Part shown: positions 6,482-12,798 of the stretch, piece after piece
Position numbering within the stretch: the first letter of the stretch is position 1
Layout: each line of letters starts with the position of its first letter
Source of the DNA: Lachnospiraceae bacterium UBA3282
GTDB lineage: Bacteria > Bacillota > Clostridia > Lachnospirales > Lachnospiraceae
Assembly (NCBI GenBank): GCA_002361735.1
Contig: DETS01000053.1
Span: forward strand, 1,633-17,237
Direction of reading: 5' to 3'
DNA length: 15,605 bases
The notes under the pieces: model-generated
What the model saw: only the letters and a program-made list of their open reading frames with translations
Told to the model about the DNA's origin: nothing
Database searches by the model: none
Made by a program: the position numbers and the translations under genes

Positions 6482-9181
6482 ATGTCTGTTTTGACCTGTA
6501 AAATGTGCGGCGGCGATCTGGAATTAACGGAAGGTATGACCACTGCCAGATGTCCCTATTGCGGAACCACGCAGACAATCCCGCGTCTTGACAACGAGCA
6601 GCGTATTCGGCTTTATGAACGTGCGAACCATTTTCGACGCCGCAATGACTATGATATGGCCATGGGGCTCTATGAACAGATATTGCACGAAGATCCGACA
6701 GACAGCGAAGCTTACTGGTCCCTTGTTTTGTGCCGCTACGGAATCGAATATGTGGAAGATCCGGCAACGCACAGACGGATTCCCACAGTCAACCGCACGC
6801 AGTATACCTCCATTCTGGCGGATGAGGATTACAGGGCGGCCCTCCGCTATGCGGACGTCGAGCAGGCAGCGATTTACGAACAGGAGGCGGCGCAGATCGA
6901 TGCCATCCGGAGGGGAATCCTGCAGGTTTCCAGGCAGGAACCGCCCTATGATATTTTTATCTGTTACAAGGAGACAGACGACAGAGGGCAACGTACAAGG
7001 GACAGTGTGCTTGCCGACGAAATCTATTATCAGCTGACAAAGGAAGGTTATCGGGTCTTTTTTGCAAGAATCACCTTACAAGGAAAACCGGGCGAAGCGT
7101 ATGAGCCCTATATCTTTGCCGCGCTTCATTCCGCAAAGATCATGATCGTGGTTGGAACCGACCCGCAAAATATACAGTCCGTGTGGGTAAAAAACGAGTG
7201 GAGCCGGTATCTGGCGCTCATTCAAAAGGGAGAAGCGAAGGTTCTGATCCCGGCCTATCGGGACATGGATCCCTATGACCTGCCGAAAGAATTTTCCCAC
7301 CTGCAGGCCCTCAATATGGCGCAGTTGGGATTTATGCAGGATCTGCTGCACGGAGTCAGAAAGATGATCGGTAATACGTATCAGCCAGCCGAACCGGTTA
7401 AGGAAAAGAAAACCGGATGGGAGCCTTACGGGTGGAAAAGAGGCGTGGCATGCGGGATTGCGCTTGTTGTGTTCATCACCTTATTGAATATAAATGGGCT
7501 TTATCAGCGCCTGAAAACGAATTGGGAAGAAAAAAATACACCCCCATTTGCCGATCTGTTTGAAAGTCAGGAGAATCAGGATACGTCACAGACAGATGAT
7601 GCGCCTGTGTTTCAGGGTATTTTGGCGGAATTTCTTTCCCGCGTCTATCAGACTCCGGCAAATGAAGTTACCGAAAGTCAGCTTGCCAAAATACGACAGC
7701 TTACGATCGATCGCAATTTTGATCTCTGGCATATCGGCTACAGCTATGAAGCGCCCGGAACGCCTGCCTTTCCCGTTACGGCGGACGGAGACCTGTTTAC
7801 ATTCGGCTCTGAAGGGCTGACATGGGTTGATTTTTCTTCGGACAGCGAACTTACCCTGAACGGGCTTTCTCTGTTCACAGGATTACAGAAGCTGGATGTG
7901 TGCGATCGTCTTGCCCCTGAAAACGTAAAGGGTCTGCCGCTTGTAAGTGTCAGCGCCTACTTTGACAATCCGGCGCAGGCAGCGTCCATTCTGGAACATC
8001 CCGAGGCCCTGAAAGAACTGGGGTTCAATGCCGGCGCGGATGATCTGGAAGGAATCGATCAATTTGGGAATCTGGAGTACTTATTTCTGGATTACGCGGA
8101 ACTCAAAGACATAGACGCTCTGGTCAATTTGCGGCATTTGAAACATCTGACTATTTTCGGCGATGAATTCCTGACAGATTTTGCCGTGATCGGAAAGCTC
8201 TCTGAACTGGAAACGCTGAGACTGGATGCCAATGGTCTGAAATCAATTGACTTCGTCAGTCAATTGCCGCATTTGAGTCAGTTGGAAATAACGGGCAGCC
8301 AAATACAGGCTCTCTATGGACTGGAAAACTGCACAGCGCTGGAAATGCTCTCTGTGACAAGCTGCATGGAATTAAAAAACCTCAGTATGATAGAATCACT
8401 GCCCGGTTTGCGGGAACTTGCCCTGGATGTGCCCTACAATTGTCCCGAACCGGATCTTGGCAGACTGACTTCGCTGCAGAAGCTGTCTCTGTTCCATGCT
8501 AAAGATTGTTCCTTTATCGAGAACCTGACGGGATTGACAGAACTTCACCTGGAAGGCTGCACGCTGCCGGAAACAATTGACGTCTCAAAACTGACCGCGC
8601 TGCAAACACTGTCCTTTACCCACCAGAGCTACTTCGGGAAACTTTCCGCAATCGAAAAACTGCCATCCCTTGAGCGGCTTGATTTGCAGGGTACTGTGAC
8701 CTATGAAGATTTGTCGGGATTTTTTAATATGCCGAATCTGCGGGAGTTAAACCTAAATGACATCGAGTGCGAGATTGATTTTGATAGGATACCGCAAAAT
8801 CCTTCTCTGGAAATTCTTCATATGAGTCATGTTACCTTGTATGAGAATGTAGAGATAGACAGCAGTGACGGTTTTTATGCGATTGGCTATGACGATGTCG
8901 CGTTGGGAGATCATCTGGATTTTTTCAGCCGGTTTCCGTCGCTGAAAGAACTGTACCTGCGTGAAAACGGATTGACCGACCTTTCCTTCGCGCAAAATCT
9001 GCCGACATTGGAGATCCTGGATATCTCCAACAATTACATTACAAAGCTTTCCCCTCTGACAGGACTTCCTTCCCTGAGAAAAGTAATCTGTGGGGATAAT
9101 CCGTTGGAAAGCACGGAAGGGTTGGGGACGAACGTGATAATTGATAATCAGTCGCGGAGAAACGAAGACAGATTCTATTAA
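6482..9181 (+). CDS. Zinc ribbon-TPR-TIR-membrane helix-LRR protein (receptor-like)
   Basis: The 899-residue protein starts with a zinc ribbon (Cys6, Cys9, Cys24, Cys27) and a TPR-like helical stretch (about 38-150, with NDYDMAMGLYEQIL). A TIR domain spans about 155-290: it opens with YDIFICYKE, has a BB-loop-like FFARITL, then PYIFAALHSAKIMIVVGT and VWVKNEWSRYLAL, whose Glu239 aligns with the catalytic glutamate of NAD-cleaving TIRs. After the basic segment KKTGWEPYGWKR comes one membrane helix (about 321-338), then roughly 19-20 leucine-rich repeats of 20-23 residues (about 445-890, for example LETLRLDANGLKSIDFVSQL). Positive residues before the helix place the TIR inside and the repeats outside. 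GAGGAGGGG precedes the ATG. It is the last gene of the operon. NADase activity and extracellular sensing are inferred. The TIR/zinc ribbon family is common in Firmicutes; the LRR ectodomain is the odd part. Confidence 0.92.
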   Translation: MSVLTCKMCGGDLELTEGMTTARCPYCGTTQTIPRLDNEQRIRLYERANHFRRRNDYDMAMGLYEQILHEDPTDSEAYWSLVLCRYGIEYVEDPATHRRIPTVNRTQYTSILADEDYRAALRYADVEQAAIYEQEAAQIDAIRRGILQVSRQEPPYDIFICYKETDDRGQRTRDSVLADEIYYQLTKEGYRVFFARITLQGKPGEAYEPYIFAALHSAKIMIVVGTDPQNIQSVWVKNEWSRYLALIQKGEAKVLIPAYRDMDPYDLPKEFSHLQALNMAQLGFMQDLLHGVRKMIGNTYQPAEPVKEKKTGWEPYGWKRGVACGIALVVFITLLNINGLYQRLKTNWEEKNTPPFADLFESQENQDTSQTDDAPVFQGILAEFLSRVYQTPANEVTESQLAKIRQLTIDRNFDLWHIGYSYEAPGTPAFPVTADGDLFTFGSEGLTWVDFSSDSELTLNGLSLFTGLQKLDVCDRLAPENVKGLPLVSVSAYFDNPAQAASILEHPEALKELGFNAGADDLEGIDQFGNLEYLFLDYAELKDIDALVNLRHLKHLTIFGDEFLTDFAVIGKLSELETLRLDANGLKSIDFVSQLPHLSQLEITGSQIQALYGLENCTALEMLSVTSCMELKNLSMIESLPGLRELALDVPYNCPEPDLGRLTSLQKLSLFHAKDCSFIENLTGLTELHLEGCTLPETIDVSKLTALQTLSFTHQSYFGKLSAIEKLPSLERLDLQGTVTYEDLSGFFNMPNLRELNLNDIECEIDFDRIPQNPSLEILHMSHVTLYENVEIDSSDGFYAIGYDDVALGDHLDFFSRFPSLKELYLRENGLTDLSFAQNLPTLEILDISNNYITKLSPLTGLPSLRKVICGDNPLESTEGLGTNVIIDNQSRRNEDRFY

Positions 9182-9265
9182 CAGAAGTCAAAAAAAAGGA
9201 TAAAAGAGCACGATGAAAATCCACATGGTATTTGAACCAACTTATCGGAAAATGACAAAAAATAA

Positions 9266-9294
9266 TTGACTTTTATATATTTTACATATACTAT
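9266..9294 (+). promoter_or_regulatory. Promoter of the tandem-repeat RNA
   Basis: TTGACT (9266-9271) is followed after 17 bp by TACTAT (9289-9294). TATACT at 9287-9292 is a better hexamer but only 15 bp away. The region is very AT-rich and no coding frame crosses it. The start point would be near 9300, at the base of the first RNA hairpin. Confidence 0.65.
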
Positions 9295-9320
9295 GATTGT
9301 AGAAGTTTAATCTTCTGCAG

Positions 9321-9410
9321 AGGCGTTTGTCAGAAGTGCCTGTCTCAATAAAAACTGAAGAAATTGTGAGGGTTCGTCAGATGTACCTGTCTAAAAAAGC
9401 TGAAGATATT
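9321..9410 (+). repeat. Two 47-nt direct repeats within the RNA
   Basis: Conserved blocks recur in the same order: GTCAGA (9329 and 9376), CCTGTCT or its near match (9339 and 9386), CTGAAGA (9355 and 9400), then ATT. The first two blocks have a 47-nt period; the third is 45 nt apart because the A-rich linker is shorter in copy two. In copy one, AGGCGTTT (9321-9328) pairs with AAGTGCCT (9334-9341), with two G-T pairs. In copy two the stem is weaker (GGTTC with GTACC, one mismatch). The paired changes, and the TCAG/CTGA complementarity kept in both, argue for an RNA structure rather than chance. Confidence 0.75.
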
Positions 9411-9417
9411 TATCAAT

Positions 9418-9444
9418 AAGGGGAACGGTTAAGTTCCCTTTTTT
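9418..9444 (+). terminator. Rho-independent terminator of the tandem-repeat RNA
   Basis: GGGAAC (9421-9426) pairs with GTTCCC (9433-9438) around a GGTTAA loop. A G-T pair and A-T pairs extend the stem at its base, and a run of six T begins at 9439. It lies 42 bp before the J-domain gene, so that gene probably depends on read-through. Confidence 0.85.
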
Positions 9445-9485
9445 ATTTTAAGCCCTTGCAGGTAAAATAAGATAAAAATCAATGT

Positions 9486-10706
9486 ATGAAACATAACGAA
9501 GACATATTTTATTGTGAAAGGAACCGGTCAATTACTTTGAATGAATTTACCCGCAATATTTCCATCAAAAACTTATTCTTTCATGATTATTTTTCAAATA
9601 CCGCAATCAAACTTTCTTGGATGGAAAGTATACTTTTTGGTCTTATCATCGGACTATATTTTAGAAATGTCCTTTTGGGTTTTGGTATCGGTCTAGGTCT
9701 TATCATTCTTGAGTGTATACCAGTAATCAGCGTTGTCTATATATTGCTCTTTTCTCTTATGGAATCCGTACTTATATTCAGAATCACTACCGACAGCTTG
9801 CCAATAAACCAACGCGGCATGGCGGCTTTATTAGCATTTATCGTTCTTGTGGAAATGCACAGAACCACCGGAAAAATAAATTGTATCGCGCTTGGGCATG
9901 CTATGATTTTATTTGAGGAAATTATAATTGCAGGCTTATTATACACTTTGAACCATGAAGTGCCGCTGTCAGTTATTCTGATTTTAGCGGGCATTTATTT
10001 CTTGACATGTATTTCTTTTTGCAGAATCATCGCAATATTGCTGCTGACGATATCTTCCGTTAGACTCATATACTCTTATGGTCAGCAATTTTTAAGCAAA
10101 CCTTATATTGCTCTGTTTATGGTCTTGCTTATATGTTATATCTGTACGGTATATCTCTGGGCATATCTTGGAAATGATTATTTGGGGTTATACCGTCAAA
10201 AACAATTCAAAAAATTGCTCGAAGAAAAAGAAAATGAAATTGCTGACATAAAAAGTCGAATGTATGAAAAATATCCTGTTCTGGCAGGTCAATATCAATA
10301 TTATCAGACTTCTATTTGCAGCAGTCCTGAAGATAGACGGGAATTTGAGATGGATTGGAAACATTATCTAATTTACCTCGAATCCTCATCCCGTCAGATC
10401 ACGTTTAATCAATTTTTTGAAAAACAAAAGCTATATCAGTTACGACGATATAAACAAAACCCTTATAGAATCAATCCGAAACATACTGCAAAACAAAGAA
10501 ATAAAACGAATAGTTCAACTGTTACACAAGATGCTGCTCATATGGATACTGCTTATTTCACCGGGGTAAATGATATGAAATCTCTGAAAAAAAGATATCA
10601 CGATTTATTGAAAATATATCATCCGGACAACCAAAATGGAGATTCAACTATTTCCCAACAGATTCAGAAAGAATATGAAGCCTTATGTAAGAAGTATCAG
10701 TCGTGA
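9486..10706 (+). CDS. Polytopic membrane protein with C-terminal J domain
   Basis: The 406-residue protein has about seven or eight hydrophobic segments between residues 46 and 226. A charged coiled stretch follows (about 236-262, QKQFKKLLEEKENEIADIK), then a basic linker and a C-terminal J domain (about 357-405) with LKKRYHDLLKIYHPD, where His379-Pro380-Asp381 is the signature that stimulates Hsp70 ATPase. It may therefore recruit DnaK to a membrane site. The base composition is clearly richer in A+T than the neighbours on both sides, which suggests separate acquisition. The ATG at 9486 has only a weak purine stretch upstream and no clear promoter of its own; the RNA unit ahead is the likely source of transcription. 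It is not an RNase of the ToxN fold as far as I can see. Its role is unknown. Confidence 0.8.
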   Translation: MKHNEDIFYCERNRSITLNEFTRNISIKNLFFHDYFSNTAIKLSWMESILFGLIIGLYFRNVLLGFGIGLGLIILECIPVISVVYILLFSLMESVLIFRITTDSLPINQRGMAALLAFIVLVEMHRTTGKINCIALGHAMILFEEIIIAGLLYTLNHEVPLSVILILAGIYFLTCISFCRIIAILLLTISSVRLIYSYGQQFLSKPYIALFMVLLICYICTVYLWAYLGNDYLGLYRQKQFKKLLEEKENEIADIKSRMYEKYPVLAGQYQYYQTSICSSPEDRREFEMDWKHYLIYLESSSRQITFNQFFEKQKLYQLRRYKQNPYRINPKHTAKQRNKTNSSTVTQDAAHMDTAYFTGVNDMKSLKKRYHDLLKIYHPDNQNGDSTISQQIQKEYEALCKKYQS

Positions 10707-10732
10707 TTAAAAAACTGCAGCGAGGTAACCTC

Positions 10733-11506
10733 ATGAAAATCAGAATCAAATTCGCCAAATACGGCGCTATGAAATTTATCGGTCACCTGGACATGATGCG
10801 TTTCTTTCAGAAAGCCATCAGGCGTGCGGATATCGATATCAAATACTCGGAAGGATTCAGTCCCCACCAGATCATGTCCTTTGCTGCGCCTTTAGGCGTT
10901 GGCACAGAAAGCGTGGGAGAGTATTTTGATATGGAAGTCCTGTCCATGACGAGCGAAAACGGGATGAAAGACGCCTTAAATCGGGTCATGGTGGAAGGGG
11001 TAAAAGTCCTCTCTGCAACCGTCCTCCCCGACAAGGCAAAAAACGCTATGGCAAGCGTGGCGGCAGCTTCCTATCAGCTTCACATGAAAGAGGGCGGTTT
11101 CGGCATCCCCGATCTTGCCGCAGCGGCAGCATCCTTTTTTGCACAGGAAAAGATTCCTTACACGAAGGAAACGAAAAAAAGCGTCGTGGAAATGGACTTA
11201 AAGGAGGGGATTTATGAGATGCAGGCGGGTGAGACACAGGTGCTTACGGATATCATGTCGGCGGCTGCGGCGCTATTTGTCACCGATCCCACAGAAAGCC
11301 TTCTGACCGTCCCCTGCATCCGCATGACAGTGGACGCATCCAGCGGCGGCAACATCAAACCAACCGTGGTGTTTGAGAAATTCTGCGCCTTTGCCGGCTG
11401 CGAAATACCGCTTTCCGCGGTTCAGGTGACAAGGCTGGAGACTTATGCCAATCTGGCAAAAGAAGGGGAGAGCAGGCAGCTTGTGCCGCTTGCGGCAGTA
11501 AAATAG
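10733..11506 (+). CDS. DUF2344 protein (TIGR03936-like), radical SAM partner
   Basis: The 257-residue product begins MKIRIKFAKYGAMKFIGHLD and continues with YSEGFSPHQIMSFAAPLGVG and GEYFDMEV, the conserved core of the DUF2344/TIGR03936 family. Its biochemical role is not known to me. In many Clostridia it directly follows, or is fused to, the TIGR03960 radical SAM protein, which here lies upstream at 2402-4276 with about 6.4 kb of accessory genes between. I chose ATG 10733, which has GAGGT 6 nt upstream. The frame opens at a GTG at 10703 overlapping the previous stop, but homologues start at MKIR. It sits 26 bp after the J-domain gene, so it may now be co-transcribed with it. Base composition returns to that of the core genes. 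Confidence 0.9.
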   Translation: MKIRIKFAKYGAMKFIGHLDMMRFFQKAIRRADIDIKYSEGFSPHQIMSFAAPLGVGTESVGEYFDMEVLSMTSENGMKDALNRVMVEGVKVLSATVLPDKAKNAMASVAAASYQLHMKEGGFGIPDLAAAAASFFAQEKIPYTKETKKSVVEMDLKEGIYEMQAGETQVLTDIMSAAAALFVTDPTESLLTVPCIRMTVDASSGGNIKPTVVFEKFCAFAGCEIPLSAVQVTRLETYANLAKEGESRQLVPLAAVK

Positions 11507-11531
11507 CCGTTTATTGGAAATAGGAAAACCA

Positions 11532-11575
11532 TTAGGGAACTTTTATTGATCAATGAAATCAAAAAAGTTCCCTAA
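11532..11575 (+). repeat. Long hairpin after the DUF2344 gene
   Basis: TTAGGGAACTTTT (11532-11544) and AAAAGTTCCCTAA (11563-11575) are perfect inverted 13-mers. TTGAT (11546-11550) and ATCAA (11558-11562) extend the stem past one unpaired A, giving 18 pairs around a 7-nt loop. No run of T follows, so it is not a textbook terminator. It may still end the transcript or protect its 3' end, or be the remnant of a small mobile element. Confidence 0.6.
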
Positions 11576-11590
11576 ATTTAATAAAAGGTA

Positions 11591-11621
11591 TTGACCTTCC
11601 CCCTTATGGAAGCCTTATCCT
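11591..11621 (+). promoter_or_regulatory. MerR-type promoter with 19-bp spacer and operator
   Basis: TTGACC (11591-11596) and TATCCT (11616-11621) are 19 bp apart, the overlong spacing typical of promoters that MerR-family activators untwist. The spacer region holds the inverted repeat CTTCC (11596-11600), 7 bp, GGAAG (11608-11612). The gene that follows encodes a MerR protein, so it most likely controls its own operon here. Confidence 0.8.
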
Positions 11622-11704
11622 GTCGGTATCAGAGGGAAACGCATACGAAACGCCTCGCCCAAAAGGACAGGAGCTGGAGGACGAGAAAGGAGGTATTGTA
11701 ACGC

Positions 11705-12343
11705 ATGAAGATCAACGAAGTGGAACAACAGGTTGGCATCACAAAGAAGAATATCCGCTTCTATGAACAGCAGGGACTACTCAGTCCCAAACGAAATCTG
11801 GAAAACGGATATCGCGATTATTCTAAGGAAGATGTCACCGAACTGAAAAAAATCAAGATGCTTCGCAAACTGTCCCTTCCCATTGAGGAAATCAGACAGA
11901 TTCAGAAAGGCGATTTGCTTCTTGCCGATGCCCTGCAAAGGCAGGCCATCCTCTTAGAGCGGGAAAAAGCAAGTCTGGAGGAGAGCACCCGCCTGTGCAG
12001 GCTCCTAAGCGAAGAAGTATGTCCGTATGCCGCCTTTTCCCCTGACCAATATTTAGAAAGGATGGTAGAAATGGAAGAAAGGGGAACCAGATTCAAAAAT
12101 GTGTCAAACGACACCATCAGAAAAAAACGGGGATCGATCCTGGCAGCCATCATCTTTATTCTGCTTATGTTTGCCGTGATAAGCATGCTTATTTGGGCAT
12201 ACACACAGGATCCGATCCCGAATGCGCTGCTTTGCATGTTCCTGCTGATACCCGGCGCATTCATTTTGGCTGTGATCGTTGCGCTTGTGCAGCGCATCAA
12301 AGAATTAGAAGGGGGAGAAGAAGATGCTGCTCGTAAATACTGA
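11705..12343 (+). CDS. MerR-family regulator with two membrane helices
   Basis: Residues 1-70 form the MerR winged helix-turn-helix: MKINEVEQQVGITKKNIRFY, then EQQGLLSPKRNLENGYRDY and a second helix pair ending LSLPIEEIRQI. A helical segment (about 72-105), expected to be the dimer coiled coil, follows. The C-terminal part is unusual: instead of a soluble effector domain it has two membrane helices at about 144-165 and 173-195, ending in a charged cytoplasmic tail. The protein is therefore probably a membrane-tethered regulator sensing something in or at the membrane. AAAGGAGGT lies 10 nt before the ATG. The YbjQ-family gene overlaps its last 20 bp, so the two are translated together. The effector is unknown. 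Confidence 0.9.
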   Translation: MKINEVEQQVGITKKNIRFYEQQGLLSPKRNLENGYRDYSKEDVTELKKIKMLRKLSLPIEEIRQIQKGDLLLADALQRQAILLEREKASLEESTRLCRLLSEEVCPYAAFSPDQYLERMVEMEERGTRFKNVSNDTIRKKRGSILAAIIFILLMFAVISMLIWAYTQDPIPNALLCMFLLIPGAFILAVIVALVQRIKELEGGEEDAARKY

Positions 12344-12638
12344 TTATATTTCCGGAAAAGAATTGGAAACGTTAGGAATCGTGAAAGGAAACATCGTACA
12401 GACAAAGAATTTCGGCAAAGACTTTATGGCCGGTGTCAAAACACTGGTAGGCGGTGAGGTGAAGGGTTATACCGAAATGCTCAATCAGGCAAGACAGATT
12501 GCCGTAAAGCGTATGGTGGACGAGGCGGAAGCGATGGGAGCCGATGCCATCATCAATATCCGCTACGCGTCGTCTTCCCTGATGCAGGGCGCCGCCGAGG
12601 TAATCGCCTATGGCACTGCGGTGAAATATGTGCTATAA
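12324..12638 (+). CDS. YbjQ/UPF0145 family protein
   Basis: The 104-residue protein is a full-length member of the YbjQ (UPF0145, DUF74) family. It shows an early GIVKGNIVQTKNFGKDF segment, the central GGEVKGYTEMLNQARQIA and the ending EAMGADAIINIRYASSS with AEVIAYGTAVK. Family members are small pentamer-forming proteins sometimes labelled heavy-metal binding, but no clear function is established and no Cys or metal-ligand cluster is visible here. The start ATG at 12324 lies inside the MerR gene, overlapping it by 20 bp, with AGGGGGAG just upstream. The pair is thus an operon under the MerR-type promoter at 11591. A membrane-stress or membrane-composition response would fit the membrane-bound regulator, but this is inference. 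Confidence 0.9.
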   Translation: MLLVNTDYISGKELETLGIVKGNIVQTKNFGKDFMAGVKTLVGGEVKGYTEMLNQARQIAVKRMVDEAEAMGADAIINIRYASSSLMQGAAEVIAYGTAVKYVL

Positions 12639-12639
12639 T
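12631..12639 (+). promoter_or_regulatory. Extended -10 promoter candidate for the RNase E/G gene
   Basis: TGCTATAAT (12631-12639) is a TGn extended -10 box with a perfect TATAAT, overlapping the ybjQ-like stop codon. No good -35 box is seen 17 bp upstream, which extended -10 promoters can tolerate. It would give the RNase E/G gene a leader of about 150 nt that contains the cloverleaf element at 12716-12797. Confidence 0.4.
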
Positions 12640-12715
12640 TTCCACGAAAGCAATGAGCAGTGTGCAGACGAAAGATGAAAAAAATGGCAGCTTGCTGACT
12701 ATTTTTTCAGATTAC

Positions 12716-12797
12716 GGATGTATAGGGCGAATGCCCGTGAACGAGGAAAACCGAAGGTTTTTCGAGTATGCACTGCGGTTAAGCGAGTCTATAATCC
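12716..12797 (+). repeat. 82-bp cloverleaf-forming palindromic element in the RNase E/G leader
   Basis: An outer stem joins GGAT-g-TATAG (12716-12725, one bulged G) to CTATAATCC (12789-12797). It encloses three hairpins: GGC/GCC with a GAAT loop (12726-12735); CGA plus AAAACC pairing with GGTTTT plus TCG around GAA (12742-12764); and ACTGC pairing with GC(G)AGT around GGTTAA (12772-12788). This is too regular to be chance and looks like a small interspersed element or a leader RNA structure. It is not a tRNA: no anticodon or T-loop pattern fits. Confidence 0.6.
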
Positions 12798-12798
12798 T

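Larger units (their letters stand above)
9301..9444 (+). ncRNA. Structured RNA with two pseudoknot-forming repeats, type III antitoxin-like
   Basis: The gap between the TIR/LRR gene and the J-domain gene (9182-9485) holds no frame of note but encodes a probable RNA of about 145 nt with its own promoter and terminator. It opens with a hairpin, AGAAG/CTTCT (9301-9316). Two 47-nt repeats follow. In each, a stem presents a loop containing TCAG, and an A-rich linker then leads to CTGA, which can pair with that loop. It ends at a rho-independent hairpin. Promoter, short direct repeats folding as pseudoknots, terminator and then a gene is the layout of type III toxin-antitoxin loci such as ToxIN and CptIN. 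The downstream gene is not a recognisable ToxN-type RNase, so a tandem regulatory element or small RNA remains possible. Confidence 0.6.

Noticed and set aside
9486..10706. J-domain gene as the ToxN-type toxin of the upstream RNA repeats
   Set aside because: ToxN-family toxins are compact soluble RNases of roughly 150-200 residues. This protein is 406 residues, mostly membrane helices plus a J domain, with no resemblance that I can see.
12718..12798. N-terminal extension of RNase E/G from the ATG at 12718
   Set aside because: The extra 27 residues are basic and low in family resemblance, and they are encoded by the cloverleaf element. No ribosome binding site precedes that ATG.
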